From NCBI RefSeq assembly GCF_015477805.1, contig NZ_JADLQL010000001.1, forward strand, positions 620,001-684,000: a stretch of DNA of 64,000 nt, written 5' to 3'. The notes beneath the pieces were generated by a model, which worked only from the letters and a program-made list of their open reading frames with translations, was not told the DNA's origin and did not search any database. Below, in pieces: positions 11,084 through 19,667 of this stretch. This stretch comes from Nocardia flavorosea. GTDB taxonomy: Bacteria > Actinomycetota > Actinomycetes > Mycobacteriales > Mycobacteriaceae. Every line of letters begins with the position of its first letter. The first letter of the stretch is position 1. The translations under genes and the position numbers were made by a program.

Positions 11084-12325
11084 TCAGCGCAATTGCACAC
11101 CCAGCAGCGCGTCGACCGCGGTGGCGATCTCCGTACCCGCGCCGGTATCGGTCCCGCCGTAATCGAGGGTGTCGCGAACCCAGGCGTCGACCGCGGCCAG
11201 CGCCCGCGGGGTATCGAGATCGTCGGCCAGATGGGTACGCAGCCGGGCAACGGTATCGGCGGCTGCGGGAGCAGCCGGGGCCGTCACCGCCTGCCGCCAG
11301 CGGTCCAGCCGCGCCTGCGCCTCGGTCAGCACCGCGTCGGTCCACATCCGGTCGGCGCGGTAGTGACCGGCGAACAAACCCAGCCGGATCGCGCCGGGAT
11401 CCGCTCCGGCTGCCCGCAGCTTCGACACCAGCACCAGGTTGCCCTTGGACTTCGACATCTTCTCCCCGTCCAGGCCGATCATCCCGGTGTGCACATAATG
11501 ACGGGCGAACCGGCGACCGGCCGCCAGCGCCTCCCCGTGCGCCGCGGAATACTCGTGATGGGGATAGATCAGATCGCTGCCACCGCCCTGGATATCGAAT
11601 TCGGTGCCGAGCCGGTTCACGGCGATCGCGGCACATTCGATATGCCAGCCGGGACGGCCGGGACCGAACGGCGACGGCCACGACGGTTCGCCGGGCCGTT
11701 CGGCCCGCCACAACAGCGCGTCGAGCGGATCGCGTTTACCGGGGCGGTCCGGGTCGCCGCCGCGTTCGGCGAACAGCCGCGCCATCGTCTCACGGTCGTA
11801 ACCCGATTCGTACCCGAACTGTTCGGTGGCATCGGTACGGAAATAGACATCCGGGAACTCGTCGTCCTCGACGGTGTAGGCGGCACCGGCGGCCAGCAGC
11901 TTGCGCACCAGTTCGATCACCTCGTCCACCGATTCGATCGCCCCCACGTAATCGCGCGGCGGCAGCACCCGCAGCGCGGCCATATCCGCGCGGAACAGTT
12001 CGATCTCACCGGTGCCCAGATCCCGCCAGTCCACACCGTCGCGGGCCGCGCGCTCGAACAGCGGATCGTCGACATCGGTGACGTTCTGCACGTAGTGCAC
12101 GTCGTGCCCGTTGTCGCGAAGCACCCGGTTCACCAGATCGAAGGTGAGGTAGGTGGCGGCGTGGCCGAGATGCGTGGCGTCGTAGGGGGTGATACCGCAG
12201 ACGTACATGGTGGCTGTCGCGCCCGGGGCCACCGGCCGGATTCCGCGGTCGGCGGTGTCGTGCAAACGTAACGGTGGCCCTGCTCCGGGGACCGCGGGAA
12301 TCGGGGTATCGGACCAGGACTGCAT
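11084..12325 (-). CDS. mshC: Cysteine:1-D-myo-inosityl glucosamine ligase, mycothiol synthesis
   Basis: A 413-residue class I aminoacyl-tRNA-synthetase-like enzyme, the normal MshC length. It activates cysteine with ATP and couples it to GlcN-Ins, the penultimate step of mycothiol synthesis. Visible motifs are [17 protein letters not shown] with the zinc ligand Cys and the HIGH-type sequence, WHIECAA with a second zinc Cys, [10 protein letters not shown] with zinc His residues, and KMSKSKGN (the KMSKS loop). The start at 12325 lies 7 nt after a TACTCT hexamer, so a leaderless mRNA is likely. It heads the conserved run to SCO1664-like, DUF3090, phosphatase and uppP genes seen also around Rv2130c. 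Confidence 0.96.
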   Translation of the reverse strand: MQSWSDTPIPAVPGAGPPLRLHDTADRGIRPVAPGATATMYVCGITPYDATHLGHAATYLTFDLVNRVLRDNGHDVHYVQNVTDVDDPLFERAARDGVDWRDLGTGEIELFRADMAALRVLPPRDYVGAIESVDEVIELVRKLLAAGAAYTVEDDEFPDVYFRTDATEQFGYESGYDRETMARLFAERGGDPDRPGKRDPLDALLWRAERPGEPSWPSPFGPGRPGWHIECAAIAVNRLGTEFDIQGGGSDLIYPHHEYSAAHGEALAAGRRFARHYVHTGMIGLDGEKMSKSKGNLVLVSKLRAAGADPGAIRLGLFAGHYRADRMWTDAVLTEAQARLDRWRQAVTAPAAPAAADTVARLRTHLADDLDTPRALAAVDAWVRDTLDYGGTDTGAGTEIATAVDALLGVQLR

Positions 12326-12332
12326 ACCGTCG

Positions 12333-12338
12333 AGAGTA
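12333..12338 (-). promoter_or_regulatory. -10 hexamer of mshC
   Basis: TACTCT on the minus strand, 7 nt before the mshC ATG. No good -35 is visible at 16-18 bp. It is one of several TANNNT hexamers directly before start codons in this window. Confidence 0.4.
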
Positions 12339-12491
12339 GAGGTCGGTAACGGCCGGGCGCCGCCCACCCCGCCGTCCCGGCCCCGGCCCCGGAATACCGC
12401 GCCTCGCGGACCTGCACCGGACCCGCGGAACGGGGAAGGCAAGTATTGTCCGCGCCGCGAACGAATCGTCGGATGAACCGCCGGTGACCGG

Positions 12492-13298
12492 TCAGAACGC
12501 GGGCCACGGAATGGGGCGGGAGGTGACCGGCAGCGGCATCACCGGATCGTCGAGCAACCGTTTGGCGCGACGCAGCACGGCATCGATCTCGGGATCGGTC
12601 AGATGCTCGGCCAGCCGGTCGGCGAGCTCCCCCGGCAGCACGTCGGTGAAGGCGGCGATATCGGCGAGCAGATCCGCCGGAACGGGTTCACCGGCCCATC
12701 CCCACAGCACGGTGCGCAGCTTGTTCTCCTGGTGCAGGCAGATCCCGTGATCGACGCCGTACACCTCGCCGTCCAGTCCCGCCAGCGCGTGCCCGCCCTT
12801 ACGGTCGGCGTTGTTCAACAGCACGTCCAGCACCGCCATCCGCTGTAACCGCGGATCATCGGCGTGAACCAGCGAGACCTCGTCACCGGCGCCGTCATAG
12901 GCCCGCAGGATCTCCCGATAGCCGTCGGGGACCAGTCCGGGTGGGCACAGATCGACCAGATCCAAGCGGGTGCCGCCGGCCGCGGCGGGCTCGCGGGTGC
13001 TGATCCAGCGCTGCACCATGCCCGGACCGTACGGTCCGTCCCGCAGCACCGTCTCCGGTATCACCGGCCAGCCCAGCGCGGTGCAGATCAGATACGACGC
13101 CACCTCCCGGCCGGCCAGGGTGCCGTCGGGGAAATCCCACAGCGGCTGTTCCCCGCGCACCGGTTTGTACACCACACGTACGGCACTGTCGCCGGTTGCG
13201 AGGTCGCACACCAGGGTCACGTTACTGGCGACACCCACCCGGCCCAGTACCGTCAGTTCACCGGCGGACAGCGCGTCCCCGGCCTCCGGCACGCTCAT
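12492..13298 (-). CDS. SCO1664-family protein (kinase-like fold)
   Basis: A 268-residue protein of the actinobacterial SCO1664 family, matching the gene beside mshC in mycobacteria (Rv2133c position). The family is distantly related to PI3/4-kinase and HipA-like folds: a candidate ATP-site Lys lies in [19 protein letters not shown], and [16 protein letters not shown] and [20 protein letters not shown] supply the catalytic Asn/Asp and metal Asp. A phosphotransferase or nucleotidyl-transferase (AMPylation-like) reaction is possible; none is established to my knowledge. The start overlaps the DUF3090 stop by 4 nt, so the two are translationally coupled. Confidence 0.88.
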   Translation of the reverse strand: MSVPEAGDALSAGELTVLGRVGVASNVTLVCDLATGDSAVRVVYKPVRGEQPLWDFPDGTLAGREVASYLICTALGWPVIPETVLRDGPYGPGMVQRWISTREPAAAGGTRLDLVDLCPPGLVPDGYREILRAYDGAGDEVSLVHADDPRLQRMAVLDVLLNNADRKGGHALAGLDGEVYGVDHGICLHQENKLRTVLWGWAGEPVPADLLADIAAFTDVLPGELADRLAEHLTDPEIDAVLRRAKRLLDDPVMPLPVTSRPIPWPAF

Positions 13299-13879
13299 TC
13301 CTCCAGATCGTTCGCGCCGAACAGTTCACCGCGCTTGTACCCGTTGGTGCGCACACACATATGCCCGCGCGCCGACAGCGGCTCCCCGCACAGCGGGCAC
13401 GGCGGACGCCCGGCGGCGATCACCCGGGTGGACCGCAAGGCGAACTCCCGCGCCTGGTCCGGGGTGAGGAAGACCCGCACCGCGTCGGGTCCCTCCTCGG
13501 TGTCGTCGAGGACCACCGATTCGTCCACCTCCGTTTCGGTGATCGCCAGCAGCTCGACCACCACGGCCCCCGCGTCGGCGTCCCAGCCCAGCCCCATCGT
13601 GCCGACCCGGAACTCGGCGTCGATCGGGGTCACCAGCGGGTCGTTGTCGCTGACCTGCTCGGCCTGCGGCGGCACCTCGGCCCCGAACCGGCGCGCCACC
13701 TCGTCCAGCAGCAGACCCATCCGGTCGGCCAGGACCTTGACCTGCTGCTTCTCCAGCAGCACGCTCACCACCCGGAGTTCCTCCACCGCCTGCAGGTAGA
13801 ACGCGCGATCGCCCGGCTCACCGACAGTTCCGGCGACGAAACGTTCGGGGGTGCGGAAAACATGGATTGCTCGTGACAC
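13295..13879 (-). CDS. DUF3090 family protein
   Basis: A 194-residue protein. The GTG at 13879 is chosen because AGGAGG lies 7 nt upstream; the product begins MSRAIHVFRTPERF. The C-terminus holds a zinc-ribbon-like CPLCGEPLSARGHMCVRTNGY with three cysteines and a His. The middle contains FRVGTMGLGWD and many acidic residues. The family is found almost only in actinobacteria, next to SCO1664-like genes (Rv2134c in M. tuberculosis), and has no assigned function. The constant pairing with a kinase-like protein suggests that the two form a complex or an enzyme-substrate pair. Confidence 0.9.
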   Translation of the reverse strand: MSRAIHVFRTPERFVAGTVGEPGDRAFYLQAVEELRVVSVLLEKQQVKVLADRMGLLLDEVARRFGAEVPPQAEQVSDNDPLVTPIDAEFRVGTMGLGWDADAGAVVVELLAITETEVDESVVLDDTEEGPDAVRVFLTPDQAREFALRSTRVIAAGRPPCPLCGEPLSARGHMCVRTNGYKRGELFGANDLEE

Positions 13880-14002
13880 ATGCACCTCCTGATACGTGAC
13901 CCTGTTCGGCTGCGGTGCTCCGCCGCGCCGTTTCCCGGCGCACACGCCGAGTCGCCCGACGCCGCCGAGAGGTGGCGCATCCGCCGGTATCGGGCATACC
14001 CA

Positions 14003-14704
14003 TTATCCGTCTTTCCTTCCCGCGCCGATCTCCCCGCCGGGGACCGGGCCCGAAGCCCCGGATTCGGGGGCGGTTGCCGGCGCCAGACCGGAAAGGTCGG
14101 AACCGGTGTCGTTCATCCGGGTGACGAACGGCGCGGTCCGGGTGTAGCGGATAACGCTGAGCGAGGCGGGTTCGACCATGATCCGCTGGAATCCGTCGAG
14201 ATGGATTCCCAGCGCATCGGCGAGCACCGCCTTGATGACATCACCGTGGGTGCAGGCCACCCACAGCCGATCCCCGTCGTGCAACTCCGCCAGGGCCCGA
14301 TCGTGTTCCCGGATCGCCGATACCGCCCGGGCCTGCACCTGCGCCAGCCCTTCCCCGCCGGGGAACACCGCGGCCGACGCGTGCCGCTGCACCACCTGCC
14401 ACAGCGGTTCGGCCAGTAGGTCTTTGATCGCGCGGCCGGTCCACTCGCCGTAATCGACCTCCGCGAGCCGGTCGTCGACCACCGGTTCCAGTTCCAGACC
14501 GGCGGCCAGCGGCGATACCGTGCGCTGACAACGCAGCATCGGGGAGGTCACGATCCGGGTGATCGGCAGGCTCGCGAGCCGCGCCGCGACCCCTCGCGCC
14601 TGTTCGCCGCCGCGGTCGGTGAGCTCCACTCCGGGGCTGCGCCCGGCGAGAGTCCCTCCGGTATTGGACGTCGACAGGCCGTGTCGCAACAGGATGACCG
14701 TCAT
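14003..14704 (-). CDS. Histidine phosphatase superfamily (MSMEG_4193-like)
   Basis: A 233-residue phosphoglycerate-mutase-like phosphatase equivalent in position to Rv2135c. The catalytic loop LLRHGLSTSNTGGTLAGR contains His8, the phosphorylated nucleophile. The second His is in WVACTHGDVIKAVLADALG, and DYGEWTGRAIKDLL contains the proton-donor acid region. It probably removes phosphate from a small metabolite; the substrate is unknown. A TAGGCT hexamer 6 nt upstream of the ATG suggests a leaderless transcript separate from uppP. It is part of the conserved uppP-to-mshC run. Confidence 0.92.
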   Translation of the reverse strand: MTVILLRHGLSTSNTGGTLAGRSPGVELTDRGGEQARGVAARLASLPITRIVTSPMLRCQRTVSPLAAGLELEPVVDDRLAEVDYGEWTGRAIKDLLAEPLWQVVQRHASAAVFPGGEGLAQVQARAVSAIREHDRALAELHDGDRLWVACTHGDVIKAVLADALGIHLDGFQRIMVEPASLSVIRYTRTAPFVTRMNDTGSDLSGLAPATAPESGASGPVPGGEIGAGRKDG

Positions 14705-14710
14705 GCTGCC

Positions 14711-14716
14711 AGCCTA
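14711..14716 (-). promoter_or_regulatory. -10 hexamer of the phosphatase gene
   Basis: TAGGCT on the minus strand, 6 nt before the ATG at 14704; implies a leaderless mRNA. No clear -35. Confidence 0.4.
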
Positions 14717-14789
14717 ACGGCGGTCACAGCGCGGCGAGGCCCGATGAACCCGCCCGGCACCGCCACGTCTCCTCCCGGGCCCGACCGGC

Positions 14790-15734
14790 TCACGTCGCCG
14801 ACACGACTCCGCCGGCGAGCAGACCGATGATCACGAACCCCAGCACGATCCGGTATCCGACGAACCAATAGAACGAATGCCGTTCCACGAACCGCAGCAG
14901 CCACGCGATCGACGCGTACCCGACCGCGAACGAAACCAAGGTGGCCACCAGTAGCTGCATCCCGGATGCGTTCAACCCCTCACCGGCCGGTTCGAAAGCG
15001 TCCGGCAGGCTGAACAGGCCCGACGCGGTGACCGCGGGAATCGCCAGCAGGAACGAGAACCGCACCGCCGCCTCGCGTTTCAAACCGAGAAAAAGGCCCG
15101 CGCTGGAAGTGGCGCCGGACCGGGACACGCCGGGAATCAAGGCGAGGCACTGCGCGAAACCCATCACCAGGCCGTCGCGGGTGGTGAGCTGCTCGATCGG
15201 ACGCTCCTTACGGCCGTAGTACTCGGCCGCCGCGATCACCAGCGCGAAAACGATCAACATGATCGCCACCAGCCACAGGTTGCGTGCGCCTGTGCGGATC
15301 TGGTCCTTGAAGACGAAGCCCACCAGACCGATCGGGATCGTGGCGATGATCACATACCAGCCCATGCGGTAGTCGAGTTCGCGCTGCGCCTCGGCTCCGG
15401 GGTCGTAACCCACCGGCCCGGAACCGGTGACGACCGGCAGCTTCGTGGTGACCTGTTCGGCGAGCGGCACACGTTCCCGGGCGCTCAGCTTCTCGAATAC
15501 GGTCGCGAACCACACCCGCACGATCCGCCAGATGTCTTTGGCGAAGAACAACAGCACCGCCGCCTCGGTACCGAGCTGGGTGACAGCGGTGAACGACGCA
15601 CCCGCATCCTCACCGAAGAACACCGAGGACACGATCCGCAGGTGCCCCGACGACGAAACCGGCAGGAACTCCGTCAATCCCTGCACCAAACCGAGTACCA
15701 GCGCCTGCACCCAGGTCATCGACTCGCCGATCAC
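14790..15734 (-). CDS. uppP: Undecaprenyl-diphosphatase
   Basis: An integral membrane enzyme (UppP/BacA family) that dephosphorylates undecaprenyl pyrophosphate at the outer face of the membrane, recycling the carrier for peptidoglycan and arabinogalactan synthesis. Signatures are [15 protein letters not shown] near the N-terminus with the catalytic Glu, Ser and His, and [16 protein letters not shown] with the catalytic Arg. About seven or eight membrane segments are visible. The GTG at 15734 has AGGAGG four bases upstream and gives 314 residues; the ATG at 15719 (310 residues, [10 protein letters not shown]) is the common alternative. The gene order matches Rv2136c. Confidence 0.95.
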   Translation of the reverse strand: MIGESMTWVQALVLGLVQGLTEFLPVSSSGHLRIVSSVFFGEDAGASFTAVTQLGTEAAVLLFFAKDIWRIVRVWFATVFEKLSARERVPLAEQVTTKLPVVTGSGPVGYDPGAEAQRELDYRMGWYVIIATIPIGLVGFVFKDQIRTGARNLWLVAIMLIVFALVIAAAEYYGRKERPIEQLTTRDGLVMGFAQCLALIPGVSRSGATSSAGLFLGLKREAAVRFSFLLAIPAVTASGLFSLPDAFEPAGEGLNASGMQLLVATLVSFAVGYASIAWLLRFVERHSFYWFVGYRIVLGFVIIGLLAGGVVSAT

Positions 15735-15945
15735 ACATCCTCCTGAACCACGCCGAAAACCCCGCTCTTCCTTCACTCTCGACGGCACCGCAGCCGTTGC
15801 ACGATCCCCGGCGATCGACCGCAGCGACCCTACAGTGCCCGATACCGGACGCGCGCGGCGACCGGGCACACCCCCTGTCGATCCGTGCGCGCGAGACACG
15901 CCGCGCCCACCGTTCGCCGCGAACGGTCACCGGCTGGTCACGCTC

Positions 15946-15951
15946 TAGGCT
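15946..15951 (+). promoter_or_regulatory. -10 hexamer ahead of the small ORF and aldo/keto reductase
   Basis: TAGGCT, 7 nt before a GTG at 15959. It would give a leaderless transcript. The rest of the 15735-15945 stretch, divergent from uppP, shows no gene. Confidence 0.35.
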
Positions 15952-15958
15952 GGGCGCC

Positions 15959-16084
15959 GTGAGGAAACGTCGAACCCTGTTGTGTCTGCTGCGCGCCGGC
16001 GAGGGCCCCACGCGGTTACGCCCCGCTACGGCCGCCGGGCCGGACGCACCCGCGCTGTGTCCGCCGGGCCCGGAGACCCGGTGA
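15959..16084 (+). CDS. Possible leaderless 41-codon upstream ORF
   Basis: A GTG 7 nt after TAGGCT opens a 41-residue frame starting VRKRRTLLCLLRAGEG. Its TGA (16082-16084) overlaps the ATG of the aldo/keto reductase as TGATG. The leaderless position and the exact termination-reinitiation overlap suggest that it is translated and couples to the reductase. It has two cysteines and a basic N-terminus but no known domain. It could instead be untranslated leader; the amino acid composition is unremarkable. Confidence 0.3.
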   Translation: MRKRRTLLCLLRAGEGPTRLRPATAAGPDAPALCPPGPETR

Positions 16085-17058
16085 TGGAACAACGCACCAT
16101 CGGCCGCAGCGGGCTGCGGGTCTCGCGTATCGGGCTGGCGACCCACACCTGGGGCAGCCGTACCGACGCCGAGACGGCCGCCGCGCAACTGATCGCGTTC
16201 ACCGAAGCCGGCGGCACCCTCGTCGACACCTCCCCCGCCTACGGCGGCGGGGCCGCACAGCGGATACTCGCCGGTCTCCTCGGCGACCTGGTGTCCCGCG
16301 ATGAGCTCGTGCTGTGCGCGGGCGCGGGTCAGGTGCCCTATCTACCGGCCGTCCCCGCCGGAAGCGAACCGCCCACGCCCGATCAGGCGCGGATCACCGT
16401 CGACTGCTCGCGCCGCACCCTGCTGCGCCAACTCGACCGCACACTGCTCGAACTGGGTACCGACCACCTCGACCTGTGGCAGGTCACCGCCTGGGATACC
16501 GCCACACCGCTCGACGAGATCGCCGATACGCTGCACTACGCGATACGTTCCGGCCGGGTCCGCTACGCCGGGGTCCGCGGTTTCACCGCCTGGCAGCTGG
16601 CGAGCCTGGCCGCCCGGGCTCCCGTCACCGCCGTGCAGGCGCCGTATTCGCTGCTCACCCGAGGCGCCGAGGACGATATGGTCCCGGCCGCCACCCACCA
16701 CGGCGCGGGAATCGTCGCCACCGCGCCCCTGGCCGCCGGGATACTCACCGGCAAATACCGCGACGGTGTGCCCGCGGATTCCCGGGCCGCCGACGAAGCC
16801 ACTGCCGCCGAGATCCGCGGCCGTCTCGACGATGATCGAGCCACCGCCGTCGTCGATGCCCTCGTCACGGCGGCCGACGGCCTGGCGACCTCACCGCTGG
16901 CGGTCGCGCTGGCCTGGGTTCGCGACCGGCCCGGGGTGGCGAGCATGTTCGTCGGTGCCCGCGATATGGGCCAGCTCACCGGGGTGCTGGCCGCCGAAAC
17001 ACTGGAACTGCCGCGCGCGATCGCCGCCGCGCTCGACGATGTGAGCTCCACCCCGTAG
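16084..17058 (+). CDS. Aldo/keto reductase
   Basis: A 324-residue (alpha/beta)8-barrel NADPH-dependent oxidoreductase of the YajO/Kvbeta-like group. It begins MEQRTIGRSGLRVSRIGLAT; a GTG immediately before the ATG is an alternative start. The segment LVDTSPAYGGGAAQRILAGL contains the catalytic Asp and Tyr. ELGTDHLDLWQV is the strand normally ending in the catalytic His, which appears here as Gln (DLWQV instead of the usual Q-x-H), so activity may be altered. SMFVGARDMGQLTGVL marks the cofactor site. It is translationally linked to a possible small upstream ORF. Confidence 0.88.
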   Translation: MEQRTIGRSGLRVSRIGLATHTWGSRTDAETAAAQLIAFTEAGGTLVDTSPAYGGGAAQRILAGLLGDLVSRDELVLCAGAGQVPYLPAVPAGSEPPTPDQARITVDCSRRTLLRQLDRTLLELGTDHLDLWQVTAWDTATPLDEIADTLHYAIRSGRVRYAGVRGFTAWQLASLAARAPVTAVQAPYSLLTRGAEDDMVPAATHHGAGIVATAPLAAGILTGKYRDGVPADSRAADEATAAEIRGRLDDDRATAVVDALVTAADGLATSPLAVALAWVRDRPGVASMFVGARDMGQLTGVLAAETLELPRAIAAALDDVSSTP

Positions 17059-17088
17059 CCGGGGCGCGGGCGATCACCACACCGCGGC

Positions 17089-17107
17089 ACGGATTAGCCT
17101 TGCCTAC
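17089..17107 (+). promoter_or_regulatory. Possible DtxR/IdeR iron box with -10, before the heme transporter
   Basis: TTAGCCTTGCCTAC (17094-17107) matches 11 of 14 bases of the right part of the 19-bp iron-box consensus and ends at the ATG. TAGCCT (17095-17100) doubles as a -10 hexamer 7 nt before the start. An iron-bound DtxR/IdeR here would repress heme uptake when iron is sufficient. The left half-site is poor, so this is tentative. Confidence 0.4.
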
Positions 17108-18295
17108 ATGAGCGAGTCGGGTCCGGAGGCGGCAGCGAAACGTGACCACGGAGGGTCCACGCTCGTGCGCGGCAGAGACATCAGGGGCGAATCGGTTCCG
17201 CAGGCGGGAACGCAACGTCATAGCGAACCGTCTGCACCGCAGCCGGACCGGCACTGCCCGAACCGGCCGCCGGCCCGTACCCGACGGGTGCGCGCCGTAC
17301 TGGCCGGTATCGCCGCCGGCCTGCTGGTCCTCACCGCGGCTTGCGGCGGCACCCAGACGTCCGGCGCGGCCGGACAGCAGGGGCCTGCCACGGCGGTACT
17401 GGACAATCTGGACCCGGTACCACTCACTCCGCCGCCGAATCCAGCCCTGCCCGCGACGGTCCGGTCCTTCGACGGCGCCGATGTCACCGTCACCGATGCG
17501 AGCCGGATTGTGGCCGCCGACCGGTACGGCACCCTCGCCCAGATCGTGTATGCGCTCGGACTCGGCAGCAACCTGGTGGGCCGCAGCACCGCCGCGTCGT
17601 TTCCCGCCGTAGCGGATCTGCCGAATGTCACCGGCGGTAACGGCGCGTTGAACGTCGAGTCGATTCTCGCCTTGCGGCCCAGTGTGTTCCTCACCGATAC
17701 CACCAGCGCATCGCCCGCGGTGCGGGAACAACTGCGCGCGACCGGGGTCACGGTCGTGTACTTCGACCCGGAACGCACCATGGAGGGGGTCGTTCCGCAG
17801 ATCGAGGCCGTCGCCGCCGCGCTGGGGGTCCCCGAGCGCGGGCAGCAGCTCGCGCGGCGTACCCGGGACGAGATCACCGCCGCGTCGGCCGCGGTGCCCG
17901 CGCAGGATCCGCCGCTGCGGATCGCGTTCCTGTACCTGCGCTCCAGCGCCATCACAATGCTCGCCGGCCCCGGTTCCGGCGCGGACGCGCTCATCGACGC
18001 CCTCGGTGCCCGCGACGCCGGAACCGAATCCGGGGTGAGTGAACCCTTCACGGCGATCACGAGCGAAGCGATGATCGCGGCGGCGCCCGATGTGCTGCTG
18101 GTCATGACCGACGGGATGAAATCGATCGGCGGAGTGGACGGTATCGCGCAGATACCCGGTATCGCCCAGACCCCCGCGGGACGCAACAAACGGATCGTCG
18201 ATATGTCGGATTCGGTGCTGCTGTCCTTCGGTCCGAACACCGGCCGCGTCATCACCGCCCTGTCCGACGCGATCTACGGTCATCCGACGGCATGA
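17108..18295 (+). CDS. hmuT: Heme/iron ABC transporter substrate-binding lipoprotein
   Basis: A 395-residue class III (TroA/FecB-like) binding protein. A lipoprotein signal is clear, with core VLAGIAAGLLVLTAACGG and the lipidated Cys in the lipobox TAAC, but it is preceded by about 57 polar residues, unusually long for an n-region. An internal GTG at 17288 would give a normal leader, so the true start may be there. The binding domain has DRYGTLAQIVYALGLGSNL and VESILALRPSVFL in the N-lobe, then RIAFLYLRSSAITMLAGPGS in the C-lobe. It delivers heme or a ferric complex to the permease and ATPase encoded just downstream. Confidence 0.88.
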   Translation: MSESGPEAAAKRDHGGSTLVRGRDIRGESVPQAGTQRHSEPSAPQPDRHCPNRPPARTRRVRAVLAGIAAGLLVLTAACGGTQTSGAAGQQGPATAVLDNLDPVPLTPPPNPALPATVRSFDGADVTVTDASRIVAADRYGTLAQIVYALGLGSNLVGRSTAASFPAVADLPNVTGGNGALNVESILALRPSVFLTDTTSASPAVREQLRATGVTVVYFDPERTMEGVVPQIEAVAAALGVPERGQQLARRTRDEITAASAAVPAQDPPLRIAFLYLRSSAITMLAGPGSGADALIDALGARDAGTESGVSEPFTAITSEAMIAAAPDVLLVMTDGMKSIGGVDGIAQIPGIAQTPAGRNKRIVDMSDSVLLSFGPNTGRVITALSDAIYGHPTA

Positions 18296-18579
18296 GCACG
18301 CCGGTTCCGCGCGCAGTGACGAGCCGGCCCCCTGCGACCACGGTCATCACTCGCAGCACGACCACTTCGCACTCTGCGGCGGCAAGGCAGAGCCGGACGG
18401 GGCTCGCGCACGGCCGGGAATGTCGGGGCCGGTCGATTGCCGGAACGATAGCGGGGCCCGGACCGGCAGTGGCACCCTCCGCACTCGTGGGCCGGGCCGG
18501 CCACCGACGGCCGATTCGGGCGGCTACGAGCCGCAACGCCGGGGAATTCCCGGGCGTGGCAATGGGCGCAGCGGCATGA
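18292..18579 (+). CDS. Possible 95-codon ORF bridging the heme operon
   Basis: The frame starts with ATGA overlapping the stop of the binding-protein gene and ends with TGA overlapping the ATG of the permease gene. The product (STPVPRAVTSRPPATTVITR...) is rich in Ala, Arg, Thr and Pro with no domain or membrane segment. Third-position GC is about 76 % by my count, lower than I would expect for a typical gene in this high-GC DNA but not random. It is either a small coupled protein, a translated spacer that carries ribosomes to the permease, or chance. The 280 bp hold nothing else. Confidence 0.3.
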   Translation: MSTPVPRAVTSRPPATTVITRSTTTSHSAAARQSRTGLAHGRECRGRSIAGTIAGPGPAVAPSALVGRAGHRRPIRAATSRNAGEFPGVAMGAAA

Positions 18580-19667
18580 CCGTAGACCTGGACAAACCGC
18601 GACAAGCTGTCCCCCCGGACCTCGGCCACCACCGGCGGCGCCGGGCGGTGCTCGCATTCACCGTCGCCGTTCTCGCACTGATCGCACTGGCCATCGCCTC
18701 GGCCGCCATCGGGCAGGTCCCCACCGGACCCGCCGAGGTGGCCGGCAGTATCGCCCACCGGATCGGCCTGGACTGGGGGCCGCTGCCCGCTCATCCGGCC
18801 GGGGAGGTCACGCTGTGGGAGGTGCGGTTCCCGCGAGTATTGCTCGCGATCCTGGTCGGCGCCGCCCTGGCCACCGCCGGTGCGCTGCTGCAGGGGGTTT
18901 TCGCCAACCCGCTCGCGGAACCCGGCGTGATCGGGGTGTCGTCCGGGGCCGCGGTCGGTGCGGGCGCGGTGATCGTATTCGGCGGCGCCTTCGTCGCCGC
19001 CTGGTCGGTGGCGGCTGCGGCGTTCGTCGCCGGGTTGATCACCACCGTGCTGGTGTATGTGCTGTCGCGGTCGGGCGGTCGCACCGAAGTGGTGACGCTG
19101 GTTCTCACGGGTGTCGCCGTCAACGCGTTCGCCGGTGGACTCATCGCCTTCCTACTGTTCATCGCCTCCCCTGCCGCCCGCGACCAGATCGTGTTCTGGC
19201 AACTGGGCAGCCTCAACGGCGCCACCTGGGACGCGGTCGCGGTGGTCGCGATACTCGCCGCGGCCGGGATCGCGGCGGCGGTGTTCGTGGCCCCGCGGCT
19301 GGACCTGCTGGCACTCGGCGAATCGGCGGCCCGACATCTCGGCGTGGATGTGGAACGATTGCGGCGCACGGTGATCGTGATCGTCGCCGTGCTGACCACC
19401 GCCGGGGTCGCGTTCACCGGGATCATCCTGTTCGTCGGGCTGATCGTCCCGCATGTAGTGCGCATGATCGTCGGGCCCGGCCATCGCGCCCTCATCCCGG
19501 TCAGTGCCGTCACCGGCGCGGTCGTGCTACTCACCGCCGATGTCGCGGCCCGTTCGCTGGTCGACAACGCCGACCTCCCGCTGGGCATGCTCACCTCGCT
19601 GATCGGCGGGCCGTTCTTCTTCTGGCTGCTGCGCCGCACCCGCGCCCGTTCGGGAGGGTGGGCATGA
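18576..19667 (+). CDS. hmuU: FecCD-family heme/iron ABC transporter permease
   Basis: A 363-residue inner-membrane permease with about ten membrane helices. The first helix is AVLAFTVAVLALIALAIASA. FecCD signatures are LWEVRFPRVLLAILVGAALA, LLQGVFANPLAEPGVIGVSS and GIILFVGLIVPHVVRMIVG, the last being the coupling region that contacts the ATPase, and DLPLGMLTSLIGGPFFFWLL at the end. No ribosome-binding site is evident; the ATG lies inside the stop of a possible small ORF, so initiation may depend on coupling. Its own stop overlaps the ATPase start by 4 nt. Confidence 0.93.
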   Translation: MTVDLDKPRQAVPPDLGHHRRRRAVLAFTVAVLALIALAIASAAIGQVPTGPAEVAGSIAHRIGLDWGPLPAHPAGEVTLWEVRFPRVLLAILVGAALATAGALLQGVFANPLAEPGVIGVSSGAAVGAGAVIVFGGAFVAAWSVAAAAFVAGLITTVLVYVLSRSGGRTEVVTLVLTGVAVNAFAGGLIAFLLFIASPAARDQIVFWQLGSLNGATWDAVAVVAILAAAGIAAAVFVAPRLDLLALGESAARHLGVDVERLRRTVIVIVAVLTTAGVAFTGIILFVGLIVPHVVRMIVGPGHRALIPVSAVTGAVVLLTADVAARSLVDNADLPLGMLTSLIGGPFFFWLLRRTRARSGGWA

